From Aphelocoma coerulescens (Eukaryota > Chordata > Aves > Passeriformes > Corvidae): 64,000 nucleotides of DNA. Shown in pieces: positions 24,357 through 37,524 of the stretch. Made by a program: the position numbers and the translations under genes. The notes below the pieces were generated by a model. The model was not told where the DNA came from. It searched no databases and saw only the letters and a list, made by a program, of their open reading frames with translations. The first letter of the stretch is position 1, and the number at the start of each line of letters is the position of its first letter. The stretch is from assembly GCF_041296385.1 (NCBI RefSeq), contig NC_091013.1:67115563-67179562 (forward strand), given 5' to 3'.

Positions 24357-25699
24357 GTTGTGTTTCTTTCTCAGTACCCTAGAGTGATACTACCTGAGCA
24401 AGCAACAGCCCAGACCTTGCACAAGAGCCTTGCTGGGTTTCCAGGGAACTATATTTGGCAGGAATGTCTAAATTGTTTCTGAAATACTCTATCAACATCA
24501 GTCAAGTCAGCAGAGTTCATGGAAAAGCCCATTCTGAAAGTGTATATGCATTGGAAGGAGTGGGGAGAGATGAGAAATTCTGGGATGGTGAAGCATGTTA
24601 AGTGGTTGCTTTAAAGGATGAATAAGACTGGATTTCTCTGGGGAAAGGGCTAATGTTGCAAATAAAAGAGGATTTCTTTTTGTTGAATTTTGAAGTTGTG
24701 TCCAGTAGCAACCACAGACAGGACAAAATCCTGGCCTGAGCTGTTGCTTCAGTTTTTTTGACCAGGTGAAAACAAGTGGTGAGCTGTGAAACCCTGTGAG
24801 TACTGGAGTTTCATTTCAGGAGTCCAAATAAGTTACCACTTCCTGCTCCTCCCTTTTGTCCTCCTTCCCCCCACCAACTTACAGCAGTTGAGTGTTCCTG
24901 TTTGGTTGGGGTTTTTTTATTCACCCTGCTCAGAGAAGTTGGACTAGGCAAGACTGTGTCCCTCTTTCATTCCCCACAGTGATGCCTGAGCTGTGCTAAG
25001 GAAGTTCTTTTCCTCCTCCTTTCTCAGCCCATAAAACAGATCTCTCAATTTAACACCCAAATGACCCCCAAAGCCAAAGTTCATTCCCAGGAGCCATCAT
25101 CCATTCCTGGATGATTCCAGGAGCCCTTTGAGGTGGCAAGTTTTGTCTGCTTGTAGCTCTCCTACTGGGGGGCTTCTGAATTGAAAATAGCCTGGAGATG
25201 ACAGGGGAGTCCCTAGGAAGGGGGCTTGTCTTGGAGCCATTCACTGTTTCACTGCTGGCCCTGTCTCACCCAGCCTCAGCATCCTGTAACCCTGTCACTG
25301 ACCCTTGTTGGTCTGCAAGGTAAGGCTTTCACAAGAGGGCTTTCTGAGTAGGGTTTCCACGTCTTGTTCTGCTGTGGGAAAACCCTTCTGGTATAAGCAC
25401 ATCTGTCTGGAAGTTTATTTTCAGTATAAAATAAGAAATAGAGCACTCTTTCCTACAGACTCCTTGAGCAGCTGTCTCCATCTCCATGGTCCTGGTGTGG
25501 TAGGTAGAGAAGGGCAAGAGCCTGCTGTTGACTGAGAAGAATGCCAGGCAGATAGGGCTAGTAGTGACTAATTATATTGAATATGCTGGACTCTAGCTGC
25601 TGGGGTCCTGCTGCTCAAATAGGTCCAGATGTATTAAGTTAAAAAAATTATGATGCTGGTCTTTGCAAGAGGTGTCAGCATATTTTGTGACTAGCTGAC
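24357..25699. other. intergenic, nothing recognised
   Basis: No transposon, RNA gene or convincing coding frame was recognised on either strand. Open frames are below 80 codons. Confidence 0.6.
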
Positions 25700-26415
25700 A
25701 AGCCAGCAGATGATTAAGTGTTGATAAATGTGGAATAGTGCACTGGGAGAAGGGGAAAGTGAGTCTAGCACATATGGATCCGTAGTGAACTGTGCTTGAG
25801 GCGTGAGAAGGATCTTAGTGTCATTGAAAGGATTTCTTGCAAGTCTCAGCTCACAATTAGCTGTGGACAAAAAAACCTGCAGGAGAAATAATAGTAGGAC
25901 TTGCACAGTCCATAGCAGAGATTAAATAGCAGAAAGGATGAGTGAGGGTGGGTATAGATGAGGTGATAGGGGTTTGTAAAACTGAGTGCTGTGGAGAAGG
26001 TGAATGGGAAGTGATTAATCAGTATTTCTTGTGACACAATTGGAGACACCCAATGAAATGATCAGGCAGCAGGTTCAAAACAAACAAGAGGAAGTACTTC
26101 TTCACACAGTACATTATTAAAATTTGGAACTCTTTGCCATGGGATGTGGTGGAGGCCAAAAGTATAAATGGATTCAAAAAAAGATTATACAGATTAATAG
26201 AAGATATGTCCATGAGTGGCTACTAAACACAATGGTCCGGATGCTCAGGAAGTCTCTAAATGGCCAGTTGCTGGAAGCTTGGAGCATGTACCAGGGAAGG
26301 GACTACTCAGTCTGTGGCCCATCCATTATGCTATTTTCTCCTCTGCATCTGCTGCTGGCCACTATTAGTGACTGGATATTGTTGTAAGGTCAGATTTGAT
26401 CTGATCTTACAAGGA
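25700..26415 (+). repeat. ancient amniote CR1-type LINE relic, plus orientation
   Basis: It resembles the old CR1 lineage abundant in turtles and crocodilians, not the young avian subfamilies. Recognisable phrases in order: 'gatcttagtgtcattgaaag' (25812), 'gggtttgtaaaactgagtgc' (25970), 'ggcagcaggttcaaaacaaa' (26065), 'aagtacttcttcacacagta', 'gatgtggtggaggcc', 'ctctgcatctgctgctggcc' and a tail near 'gtcagatttgatctgatc'. Heavy divergence implies insertion before birds diversified. The left border is uncertain by about 50 bp. It is non-coding. Confidence 0.8.
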
Positions 26416-29400
26416 TTGTCTTCAGAGTCTTAATTGTGCTGGGAATAAGTACGGCCAGAAACAGATGCCTGACACCCTTCTGTGAGGAGGTTTCAAACAT
26501 CCACGAGTCCCTTTCCAATTCTCTGGCAGTGGTCATGGACATTGTGTTGGGTGTCTTGCTTGATACCTCTCACCAGGAGGCATCAACTGAGATTATGCTC
26601 TCAACATAATAATCTGTGATGTAATAAATGCAAAATACCTAGTTAGAGTTTTAAACTTTAGGGCAGAAAAAATTGCACAGATATTTGTCAGAGGAAGACA
26701 TAGCAGGGGGAAACAAAATCTCTGTTTATCCCAAGCAGCTCTTCCCTAGCAACTGTATGGAGGCTGTTTTAAGGGCAGGGATAAGACTGTGTGTTTCAAA
26801 TCCATCCTCTCTCCCACACCCATGACTAGAGCACTACTTTTTTTACTTTGTTGGCCAGTAAGGGGTTAAAGTCATTCATGTGGGCATTTGAAAGCCTTTC
26901 AAAGGTACTCAACAGTGATGCTGGACAGTGAGCCAAGCAGCACTGGTCTAGAAGTAGTCATGTGGCAGTGGCAGGAGGTTCTCCAGTGCTGATAGCCACG
27001 GTCAGCCAGAAGAGAAATGTGTGTGAAATGTGCAGTTTTGCTGCTTTTTAAAGATCTAAATGATGTAGAATGGAATTCCAGTGGAGGACAGAACAGCATT
27101 TTCTTGCCAGATCCATAGTTTGAGCTCTTTCCTTTGGATGTTAAGAGAATGACACCAGACTTGTTAACTGACAGTGAGTAATTAAGAAATGCTGAACTAA
27201 AGATGAAGGGAAGGTAAGTCTTACCCTGCCCGGAGCCAAACCATCCCATTATAGGACTTCATGTGAAGAGACACTGAGTAGACATTGCAACTGAGTCTTG
27301 AATGCCAGCAGCTATAAATACTGTGTGAGAGTGAATTTATGCTGTAGCTCACCAGTCAACATGCAGGAAATCACAGACTTCACTCAAGTGTTGAAAATAT
27401 AATGCTAATGGACTACCATATGCATTGCAAACGTAGCTTTCTTTCCTTAGATCTGTGTCCAAAGCTGCTTCCTCTGTGAAGCTTTGAAATGTGAAGTCTG
27501 ATCAATGCTGACTGTTCTCAAAACATTCAAAAAGAATTTTTAAGAAAGCTGTCACCTCTGTATGTTCCTCTTCAAGACTGAGTGTTTATTTTCTCTAAAT
27601 TTCCACTTTTAAAAGGAAAGGGAGATACCTAAACCTCCATTAAGGCAAACTGTAAGGTGATTAAATTAACTTAATGTTTGGTACCTCAACCGACTGAAAT
27701 CTGGACTTTTTAATGTATTTCAAATTGAATAGTACAGAACCATGCATTTTATAAAGCACTGTTAGGCTTTATTATCAAGCAGATCCATTCCCTCTTCCTT
27801 GTCTTTTCTCCCTCACCTTCTCCTTGGTGATAGGTTTGGCAATGGTTTAGGGACACACAAATCATGGGTGCAATGTCAGCATCTGGGCATCCAGAGCTCC
27901 TTCCTGTTTGTATTGGCATCAGCTCTTACTTAGCAGCTCTTCTTTTGTGTGCTTTGATTAGCAGTGTTTGCAAGGTGTGGAGCACTTTCCAAACAGGATG
28001 AAAATAATCCTGTTTCTGAAGAAGCTTGCAACTGATAATTTGTAGTAAGCAAGAGTTTTGTATGACTGGTTCTGAAGGCTTCTATGTCTCTCCTAAAATT
28101 TTCCTAGTTTGTCCTGAGCCCTGTTTTGACTGCATTAGCCACTGGCAACGTTAAGATGTGTTGAGGTCATTATGAGAACTTCAGGAAGTTCTCTGCCGCC
28201 TACTCCAGAAGCTGCGCAGATACTCTGTGGCTGTTGCAAATGCAAAGTGAAACGTGAGCCTACCACCTCTGAATAAAGTTAATTAGGAGGTGATGTGTAT
28301 CAACTACTTTTTTTGAATTTTTTTTTTCCCCCTCATATGCAATGATCTGCTGGTATTTACTCAGTCACTTACTGCAGCTTTGTGGAGGAGTTATGACTTT
28401 TTGCACCTTTGGCGGGGGGCGGTAAAGGGAACCCAGAACATAGCTGACCATGACAGCTCCCTTATTCACTGTTACTGTGCATCCTCATAATTTGAGGAAG
28501 GCCTCATAATTCCATAATTTAAGAGGTAATTGCATACCAACATCACAGTTGCCTTTTGCGCATTAGTTAACTGAGTGATGATACAAAGCTGTTTCTGGCA
28601 GCCAAGGGGATAAAATCCAGCTGGCAGATCTGCTGGCGCAGGGTCTCAGTCAGCCCTGCACGCTCTGCGTTCCTGGGGCTGCTGTGCTAATTGCTGGAAT
28701 GTGACTCCTACCCATGGCACAAGGGGAGAGCACGAACCCTGGCCAGCCAAGGCTTGTCTATCCCATTGCCAAACCCATGGCTGCCCCTAGCTCTGAAGGC
28801 TGCTGTGCTTTAGGTAAGTTGCTGCTGCTTCACAAGCGCCTGTGAGCTGCCCACGGAGAGCCCTGAGCCCTCCCTGCTGATAGCTGCGTGTGGGGCTCAC
28901 AGTGGCACTGGTTTTATGGGGAGTTTTAAGGGTTTGGTTTACCCGCTTGGAAAATACTCATAAAAGGGAGGATGTAGGGAGGATGATCTCTGATTCTGTG
29001 TGTTCAGGTTCTTAGAGGCTTTAGTGGTGCAGACATAATAAATTGTGCTCAGCAGCTGCAAGAGCAACCTCTAACTTCAGTGGTACTGGAAACCATAGGA
29101 AGACATCATCTGTGTTTACGAGGGGTGTTCTCTATCTGTTGAAAAGATGATCCAGTTCTCTAGGGGACTGGCATGTTTTTTACAGCAGTAGTGTTTTAAA
29201 AATTCCTAAGTGTGATTTCTTTTATGGTCAAGATACATTAACCATATTTGGAAATTATTTGCTTATTTCTCACTTGAGAAGGGATTCTGATATACCAATA
29301 GGAACATACTTAATGACATATTTTGACTTTTTTTTTTCAAGGCAAGAGAAAAATTGCTCTGATCAGTGAATTAAAAAAAAATATAATCTCTATTCCTTCA

Positions 29401-31446
29401 TGCTCTTTTAGCTTATTGAAAACTCTGAAACACATTTTATCTATACATTTGAACAAGGCACATCTTAGTCTCCAGGTTTGTGTGGAGAAATACTCAACTT
29501 GCTTTTAATACGACACAGTCCTAAAGAAATCAAATGTTGTAGAGCATAGATGTAAACATACTCCTTGACAGATGATGGAAACCAAGGAGGGCTGGGCTTC
29601 TGGGTACCTGTTTTTTAGTACATTCCTATGGTCCTTGACTCTTCAAAGAGTTTTATACTCCTGCTTATCAGCACTGTATGTGGCAGAATGGGGTCCCACC
29701 TGACTGAGTATTGGAAAAAGCTTCTCCAGGAAGTAATTTCTGCTTTGCAGTCTCTATGGTCTTTGTTGTGAAAAGGGAAACAGGCTGGGAAAAGGGGAAA
29801 CAAATAAATGGATGGAATAGCATACTGGCAATCAGTGTTACGATCCAAGTCTTTCATATTTGATTTTGATGGGTTTAGTAAGAAATAAGCTAAGGGGAAG
29901 GAAAACCAAAAGGACATGAGTTACAGAAAGGAAGGAAAGTAAATGAAAGGAGATTGGGAGAGGAGGGGTAAGGGCCAGGTGGAGAAAGAAATGGCAAAGG
30001 ACAGACTCAGTTGCTGGTCAGTGCACAACAGAGAGACAGGGAGAGTTATCAGTCATTTGAACCAGTGGCTGGGCAAGATGTACCTGGTCTGAGAGTCGCT
30101 ACAGTGCAGAGAGCCAGCAAAAATTGCTGGGAGAGCATGTTCTCAGTCACACATCCAGGCAAAGCAGCTTCTCGGCCCCTTTGTGCAATGTGACAGTGTG
30201 TGGTCTTTCTGCCAAAGCTGATAAAGCCAAAGCAGTGAGCTTGACTGAGTTATTCATAGCTAAATGAATAACTGTGTAATACTGTGGAGTGTATTTAAGG
30301 TCTTGTATAAAATGACTTGTCTGGACTACATATGGAGAGTATTTGGCCACCAGGCTGCTGGGAAACAGCTCCTTGAGGAGTCATTAATGGAATTCGTGTA
30401 GCTGATCAGGTGTGAACCATAAACGTGAGCACATTGTCAGTCATTGCGAGAGTCTGACATCTGGTAGAGACATTGTCTGTGCAAGCTTGGAACCAGTGGA
30501 ATCAAAATGAGGTGGATGTCAATGGAGATGGAGGTTTTTCAGAATGAAAAGCAGTGTTCAAAAGACAAAATGTTTCCTGAATCCCTAGGGCTACAAGCAG
30601 GCATATACCCTGGGCTTTGTTTCTAAGACATCGAATCTGTTCTCAGTTTCTGCTGAATACATCTTTGCTTGCTCTATCAGCTTCTAAATCTATCGCCTAT
30701 TTGCACACAGGGTTGGGGTGGAGCAGATGAATTTGTGGTGTCTAGGTAGACAGTCTCAAGAAAATGGTGGGTGCATGCACACCTCAAAGACCTGTTGTCA
30801 AGGCTGGTTTTCTTTAGGGAAACTGGAAATGGGATTCATCTAGCCAAGGGCTGAGTTTTGGGACAAGGCTGTTAGTTGTCTGCTAACCAGCAGTCACCTG
30901 CAAAAACAAACCGCTGAGACACACCTTTCAGCTCCAGCCAAACCCAACACCGTCCGTGGCTCCACACGTTAGTGACTACAGAGCCTCGGAGACTCTGGCT
31001 ACTTGTCCTGACCCTTTTGCTGACCATGCAGGGGAGCTGCTCAGGAACTGGCCCAGGGAGCTGATTCAGCCAAAACATAACATGCCAGAAAAGAGGTCTT
31101 GGAAATGACAGAGTTAGCAGCTGTGGCTAAGAGATGGAGCTGTGCTAGGTCAGCTCCCTCCAAAGAAAGGCACAGGGAAACCCAGGCATTACTATCCAGC
31201 CTAAAAGGCAGATGTTGAGACCTACACCACTGACTGCCTGTGAACACAAGTGATAGAGAGCACTGGCCAAGCAAGAAAGTTTTCACTTTTGTGAAAGCCC
31301 TGAAGGATCATGCTTTAAATATTATTTCTTCCATGTCAGTTCAATTTTTTTTCTCTGCAAAGCCAGGTCCATTTGATTTACAGAACTGCAAACAATGCTT
31401 CGGCACTAGAAACTTTGGTATAATTTCATCTTTTTATCCTGTTGCC
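26416..31446. other. intergenic, nothing recognised
   Basis: About 5 kb without a recognisable gene, RNA or retroposon. The longest open frames are about 116 codons (minus strand near 27.0 kb) and 100 codons (minus near 29.8 kb); neither shows a domain or splice context I trust. Confidence 0.6.
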
Positions 31447-32509
31447 AACCTGGTTCGGTTGAGAGTGACCTGGCTGCAGCTAAACAAATGCTGAAGACAA
31501 AACCTTAAAACTGGAACATGGTTGTGGATTTAGCAGCTTAAATTTTCCAACAAATGCAGTAAGGCGTGTCAGACTTGGGGTCTAATCTTATTCCTGGCAT
31601 GGAAAGTCCCCAGTGCTTCTTTTTCCAATTCTGGTCTGAGAGGTCTAGCCCCATTTATGATTCTAGCCAACACATTCTCATTTATTTGAGAGAGTTCTTG
31701 ACAATTGACATACCCTCTCTACCCACTCTCCCCCCCTCTGGTAGCTCTGCTTCTCAGTTTAGGCCCCTACAGAAACTAGGAGAAACCAACACATGCCTAA
31801 TTTGCAGTATAGAAAGATTTCTAGGAGGCCCTTTACTTTTAGACATGGATGGATCCGTGCAAAGTAAGGCTGTCTGTACCACAGTCTGATGCTCAAGTTT
31901 ACTCTTAGCTCCTCATAATAATTTTGAAGAAAAAAGTCTGTTTGGAGGAGAAGGTTGAGACTTTTTCCTTCTCCCATTACTTTCCTTTGGTTTTCATCTG
32001 TGCAATGTTGTTAGAATTTTTTGAGCCTGTGGTTGGTATACTGAGGATTTCACTGTCAGAGAGTTGGGCTTCTCCTTGTAATGGACAAGGGTTTCACAAC
32101 CAGGTGTAGCAAGCTGCTGTTTCCAGTCCAACATCCTGTCCAAACTTTGGCTTTCGTGGCTTTGTGATAAGGCATGAGCATGCCCATAACACATGATACT
32201 TGAAATAGGTCACAGTTGAGATATTTTGCTGTGCTTTTATTAAACTGGCTGATGTCCCCAGTTTGAACTGTCTGGTTCTAGCAATAAAACTCAGCAGCTG
32301 CGAAGACTATCAGGTGCTGAGGGACCTTTAAGCATAGGTTAAGCCTGATGTCTTTAAGGCTGAGATGTTCAGCTTTGGAGACTTCATGCTATAAAACTGC
32401 ATTTGTTGGAAAATTTAAGCTGCTAAATCCAGAAATGTGTTCCAATTTTAAGATCTCAGCTTCAGAATTTGTTTAGCTTCCAGCCATCTCACTTTTAACT
32501 GAAACGGGC

Positions 32510-32514
<5 letters not shown>
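31447..32514. repeat. long inverted repeat: about 115-bp arms, 837-bp spacer
   Basis: The left arm (31447-31559) is matched by the reverse complement of the right arm (32397-32514). The inner 34 bases (31526-31559 against 32397-32430) are identical. Beyond them the arms diverge with substitutions and small gaps but keep the same order of phrases ('gctaaacaaat', 'ctgaag', 'gagtga/agtgag', 'ggctg'). Identity ends abruptly at the inner edges. The right arm is directly followed by 26 A residues. It could be a foldback transposon or two opposed copies of one unknown repeat. No transposase or target-site duplication is evident. Confidence 0.85.

Positions 32515-32540
<26 letters not shown>
32515..32540 (+). 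repeat. A26 homopolymer next to the right inverted-repeat arm
   Basis: Twenty-six uninterrupted A residues start exactly where the right arm stops ('gaaacgggctggtt', then A26, then 'ttactccaga'). It may be the tail of a retroposed copy ending in the right arm, or an independent expansion. Confidence 0.95.
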
Positions 32541-33862
32541 TTACTCCAGAACTTCTATACCATGTCCCCAAACCTGTGGAGCTGCCTACCTATTTCACAG
32601 GAGATGTTAGGAGGTTAGTTAATGACAGCTTATAAATATTTTGAGTTTTTCAGAGGAAAATACATATGAATGCCTAAATGTTGTTTTTACAGAGGGTGTT
32701 TACTTAGGCCAGAGCTTCCCTGTCACCTCTGTGCACACCATAAAATGGAGGTCTGTATGTACAAGAGCCTTGCATGGGAAAACTGGAGAAGCCCTTTGGC
32801 CATCCCTTGATACTTTTGAGGAACTGGGCTGGTAAACACAGCAGGTGCTTAAGCTAACTTGAAGTTTTGGAATCAGAGCAAACACAGGGTTAGAAAAGTA
32901 CCTAAAAAACTCCTTGTCTTGCAATCTTTTTTTTTTTTTGGTTTTGTTTTGTCACCTGGCACGAGAGAAAGTGACCAGATGTCCTCTGAGCAACTTTTCT
33001 TAGTAACACTATCCTCTCTCCATGTGTCAGCTTGGCCATTTGTCAGTGGATGGGATTCTTGTTAGGCAGCTGTTCTTATTTGGTTTAACAGTGACCCAAC
33101 AAATCTGAGTTTTCTGCTGGACTGAAGAACAGATTTCACTTGATAGTCTGAAAATAGCCATGTCACTTTCTATTTCTTTTCCTATTGCTCTATTATCTTT
33201 GTTCCTAGGGCTGCCAGGATAGTGAGAGTCCCAGACCCAAACTAGCATGGACAGGTTAAGATGATTGTTTACTTCTTGGTCACATATGGGACTGTAATAG
33301 CCCTTGGCTGGATTTCAGAAAGCAAAGGTGTGCAATTCAGTGGCAACTCCACCCCAGACAGAGATGAGGGAATTATTCTCCCTAATTTACAGTAGCAAGA
33401 GCAAGCGTTCCCTCCCATAAAGTTGCAACACAAGATGTGAACCGGCCCAGGTAACTCCTGCCTGTCATTTGGCCTCTGCTTCTCACCAAGGTGGAAGAGC
33501 AGAAAAACAAGCAGCAGGTGTGAATGTTTTCATTAGAGATGCTAGGCCAGCATTTTTATGTATCTTCTTAAAAAATCTCCATTTTTGCCAGGAGCATGGA
33601 CAAACCAAGAAGAACTGTTGGCAAGACCTTATGTCTAGTTACTGAGAAAAACAACTGAAATGGTATTTTTTGATGTGTTTCTGCTGTTGCTCCTGTCCCT
33701 CTAGGTTGAGGAAAATGGTCACTGCTTCACTGGGGATCAGTAAAGAGTATCAACTAACTTTGCCAATTTTTTTAATACTATGTCAACAAACTGGTGACTC
33801 TTCACCACTCTAAGTGTCTTGATGTAAACTGCTGCTGTGCTAAAGCAAGGATCTACTTGGTG
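32541..33862. other. intergenic, nothing firmly recognised
   Basis: No gene seen. A T12 run occurs at 32929-32940. A stretch near 33360-33480 faintly recalls an old MIR-type SINE, but too weakly to annotate. Confidence 0.55.
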
Positions 33863-34231
33863 AATCATAGAATCACCAAGTCATGGAATGGTTTGGGTTG
33901 AAAGGACCTTAAAGATTGTCAGGTTCCAACTCCTCTGCCATGGGCAGGGACACCTTCCACTAGACCAGGTTTCTCAGAGCCCCATCCAGTCTGGCCTTAA
34001 AAACTTCCAGGGATGGGGCACGCACAACTTCTCTGGGCAACCCATGCCAGTGTCTCACCACCTTCACAAGAATTTCTTCCTAACATCTAATCCAAACCTG
34101 TCCTCTTTCAGTTTAAAGCCATTCTCCCTTGTTCTATCACTGCATGCCTTTGTCAGAAGTCCCTCTCCAACCTTCTTCTAGCCCCTCTATAAGATCTCTC
34201 CTGAGTTTTTTCCAGGCTGAATAGCCCAAAG
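33863..34231 (-). repeat. CR1 LINE, 3' part, minus orientation
   Basis: It opens with the inverted CR1 end ('aatcatagaatcacc...gaatggtttgggttgaaagg') and continues through 'ccatgggcagggacaccttc', 'gagccccatccagtctggcc', 'aatttcttcctaacatctaa' and 'tttaaagccattctcccttg' to 'ccaggctgaatagcccaaag'. CR1 similarity then breaks at an inserted sequence and resumes near 34525. Confidence 0.95.
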
Positions 34232-34522
34232 TGTTGTCCCAAACATGGGTGTCTGTTGCCTAGTGCACGGCACCAACTCACACACTAAGGCAAGCTATTT
34301 TAACTTTTTATTCCAGTTTGTGCAAAGTAGGGGGCTGGGTGGTAACCCACAAAGCATTGGCTCCCCAGTCATCAAAACTTTACACTATTTATACATTTAA
34401 ACAAGTGCATCAGCATTCATTGGTTACAGATTACATAACTTTTTTATTAATTATTACTCAACTCCCCTATTTGTACTTATATCCCTCACTTCTCAAGCTA
34501 ATTAGTCCACGTTCGTAGTTCT
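34232..34522 (-). mobile_element. probable solo LTR inserted in a CR1 copy
   Basis: About 290 bp of non-CR1 sequence splits one continuous CR1 copy. It starts 'tgttgtcccaaacatgggtg' right at the CR1 break. It carries 'tttttattcc' (34300s), which on the minus strand reads as an AATAAA-type signal, as expected inside an LTR read on that strand. No internal retroviral region is present, so this would be a solo LTR left by recombination. The right border (about 34515-34527) and the target duplication could not be fixed. Family assignment is not attempted; a non-LTR insertion is possible. Confidence 0.5.
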
Positions 34523-34690
34523 TCCCTCCATCACTCTGATTGATCATCTTCATGGCCCTCCTCTGGACTTGCTCCAGCAGGCCCATATTCTTCTTTTGTT
34601 GATGGCCCCAGAGCTGGATGTAGCACTCCAGATGGGATCTCACTAGAGCAGGGCAGCAGGGTAGAATCACCTCCCTCGATCTGCTGGTCA
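34523..34690 (-). repeat. CR1 LINE, continuation beyond the insertion
   Basis: CR1 resumes with 'tcatcttcatggccctcctc', 'tggacttgctccagcaggcc' and 'agagctggatgtagcactcc', and runs to 'cctccctcgatctgctggtc', where it is 5'-truncated. The order and spacing match the uninterrupted copy at 58.2-58.35 kb, which shows that 33863-34231 and this segment were one element. Confidence 0.92.
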
Positions 34691-37361
34691 TCAAAGAAAC
34701 TGTCAGAAAGACACCAACAGCCTCGATCCAAGTACACTGTAGTGAACAGGTATCTCCTGCTGGCTCGTTTCTGGATCAAGATCCGGTCATAAATGTAAAA
34801 AGTCTATATTTGTATAACATAGGCGTGTTATATATTTACATATGTGTACCCAAGCACACGTACAGTGCTCATTTAAGCCTGCGTAGTATAGACATTGTTA
34901 CCTGACAGTAGTCAGTGAACCCAGACTGATGGTGTAAGTATATGGGATTGCTCATGTGAAGAATTCAAGCCACCTTGCAAGAAATTTGGCCAAGTTATAT
35001 TGATGGAAATCCAGAAGGAAGCACTGCAGCAGCACTGCCTGACTGCATGATGCAGGCCATGGGACAACAGCAACGCACCTTCTGCCCCTGATTTAGAAGC
35101 CTTTTCTGGAGGAAATCTACTCTGAGTCTTGGTGCATTGTCCCAGTGCAGTCAAAAGTGAACCTGACCTCCAGTTAGGCTGGGTGGGTTATCTCCCTCCC
35201 AGCTTCAGATCTCTGCATGAGAGGTATTCAAGCTTGTTTCCCTCCACCCCAGATTCTCTCTCTGGTAAGGAAAGAACCATGGGCAGTTTTGGGCCATGAC
35301 TAATCTCATCCAAAGTTAGATATCTAAAATGGGTGTAGATAAACTGCATCCTGCAAGAGCCTATTTTTGTCTGTGGGCTATAATGGGAGTCTGTGCCAGT
35401 TTGGCCAAATTTAGAAATATATACTCTGAGAGAAGGCACAACCACCCCTCCCCCACCAGGTTCGGGAAAAATAAAGACAGAGTCCAAAGTAACCACCCCT
35501 GCTGAAGGTGCTGCATCACATGTCTCTGCCTTCAGCCTGTGAATCTTGTCGTTGTGTTTTCTGACAGAGTGGATAAATTCCTGTTCCTTGGTAAAGTTTT
35601 ATTTCTTTATCTTTTTGAGGAAAAAATTGGAGTGATTGGTTGTAATCTTCATAAAGCACACCTTTAAAACCCCTTGGCCATTCTTTGAGGTCCTCTCTGA
35701 TTTCCAGTGTTCCCCTCAACATCAGAAGTAGGTGCACTGAAGCAGCATTAGTCCTATGATTCCCACAATGGATTTAGTACAGATCTATTCATAGATCCAA
35801 AGTTTGCATTTGTGTTTTGGCTGAAGTGCAGCACTGCAAGTTTGCTATCAAATCATGACCCATGACTGGTCAGAGCCATGGATGCCTGAGGGGATTCTCT
35901 GCCTGTGGAGCATCCCTTAAGACTGTTGCTTGATGGCTATTGCCATTGACATTTTGACAATATTTTTTGATTAAACTTACCACACATTTTATTGACCTCT
36001 TCATCTTCTGTCTTTCTGGTGCAAATGTTGGTGCCCATCAAAATCCTTTATATATATTTAAGCTGTTCTACCACCCCTATCACTGCTATAAAAAACTGTC
36101 ATAACAGGACATCAATTTATTTCATAGGAGTTATTTTCCATAAATATATGTTGTTTATCATTATCTATATATAATTCTACATAGTTCTCATCCTTTTGTC
36201 AATTGGGTTGATATTTTACTAGGGCCAGCATCAGACTGATAGAATGGGGTTGACCTATTTATTTATCCATTAGCCTGGGGTACTAATTTGACATTACAAT
36301 TTGTCCATGCTCTTCCTCTTTACCAATTTTCTTTCACCCTTGAGTGCTGAGGGTTTTTGAAATCCTGATGCATGTCTGTCTTTACTTGCCTAGTAGCTTG
36401 CTTAGCACAGCACTAATATTCTGAGTGGAGTCATGTAGAAGTTACGGTACAAATGAATCAGAAATATAAGCATTTGGACTGTCTTGATTATCCTACTTGA
36501 AAGACATGTTTATTGCTTAAGAGCAATAGTGTAGACTATAATAGGTTCATTGTAGTGTTAGAGGTTTTCTTCCTCTGGTAACCTGAAAATGCTGGGTGGG
36601 AAGCTTGGAAATCTGGCTTTAGAATATGAACAGTGATTGTGAGAAAAGTTGGTGTTTGTCTGCAGATCCATAAAAATGAAAAGTTTAGACAAAATTTTTT
36701 AAGCCATATATGGACTGTCTGTATTATTAAAGCCTAAGTTAGCAGTTCTTAACTTGCAGTTTGTGGATCTTAATGATCTGTGAGGCCATGGTAAGTATCC
36801 TTTGTATTTCACTGGCACATCAGATTTGCCACTTGCAATGAGACATCTTCACTTCTGTGAACTGGGAGTAGTCCACCTTCTTCAACCCCTTTGATCACAA
36901 TCTCCCACTGTGAACAGGATCACAGCATACTAACTTCTTTTCTGAAATACTCCTCAGACCACCAGATATGATGGACTCTGCTGCTAAACTCCTCATGACT
37001 CTGAAATAGTCCATGGGAAAAAAACCCAAACATCCAGGGACCTAGGTTTGCTCTGTGGTTGTATTAGGACCTATGGATGAACTAGAACGAGTTGAGTGTC
37101 CTTATGTTTGCAGTCCAGAGACTCCTGCAAAACAGGCTTAATTATTGCAGTCACTCAGAGGCATTGAAAGGCATTGCTTTTTGCTGTAAAAAAAGGGTGT
37201 GGACCAAGATGTGCTGCTAGATTTTTGTACAGGTAATTAAGGGGCCATCTACAATGTAAACAGTCCAAATAAATTTGGCAGAGTCTCTGCCAGAAGCTAG
37301 ATAGTGAAAACTAACCTAGCTTATGTTAGCCCACTGACTACATTACTTTATTGTCTTGAAT

Positions 37362-37385
37362 TTAAATCCTTTGCAAAGGATTTAA
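37362..37385. repeat. perfect 24-bp palindrome
   Basis: The sequence is fully self-complementary around a central GC, with core 'cctttgcaaagg'. It may bind a dimeric factor or form a cruciform; the function is unknown. Confidence 0.95.
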
Positions 37386-37524
37386 TGATGTTGAGGATAT
37401 TGGCTTTCAGTTGTGCCTTTGGGTTATAAGGATGTATCCGGCTAAAAAAAAATTTTAGCAAAAGGAATAAACCTATAGACCTGTCTGACTGGTTGATCTT
37501 GGAGACAGCACAAATATCTAAATG

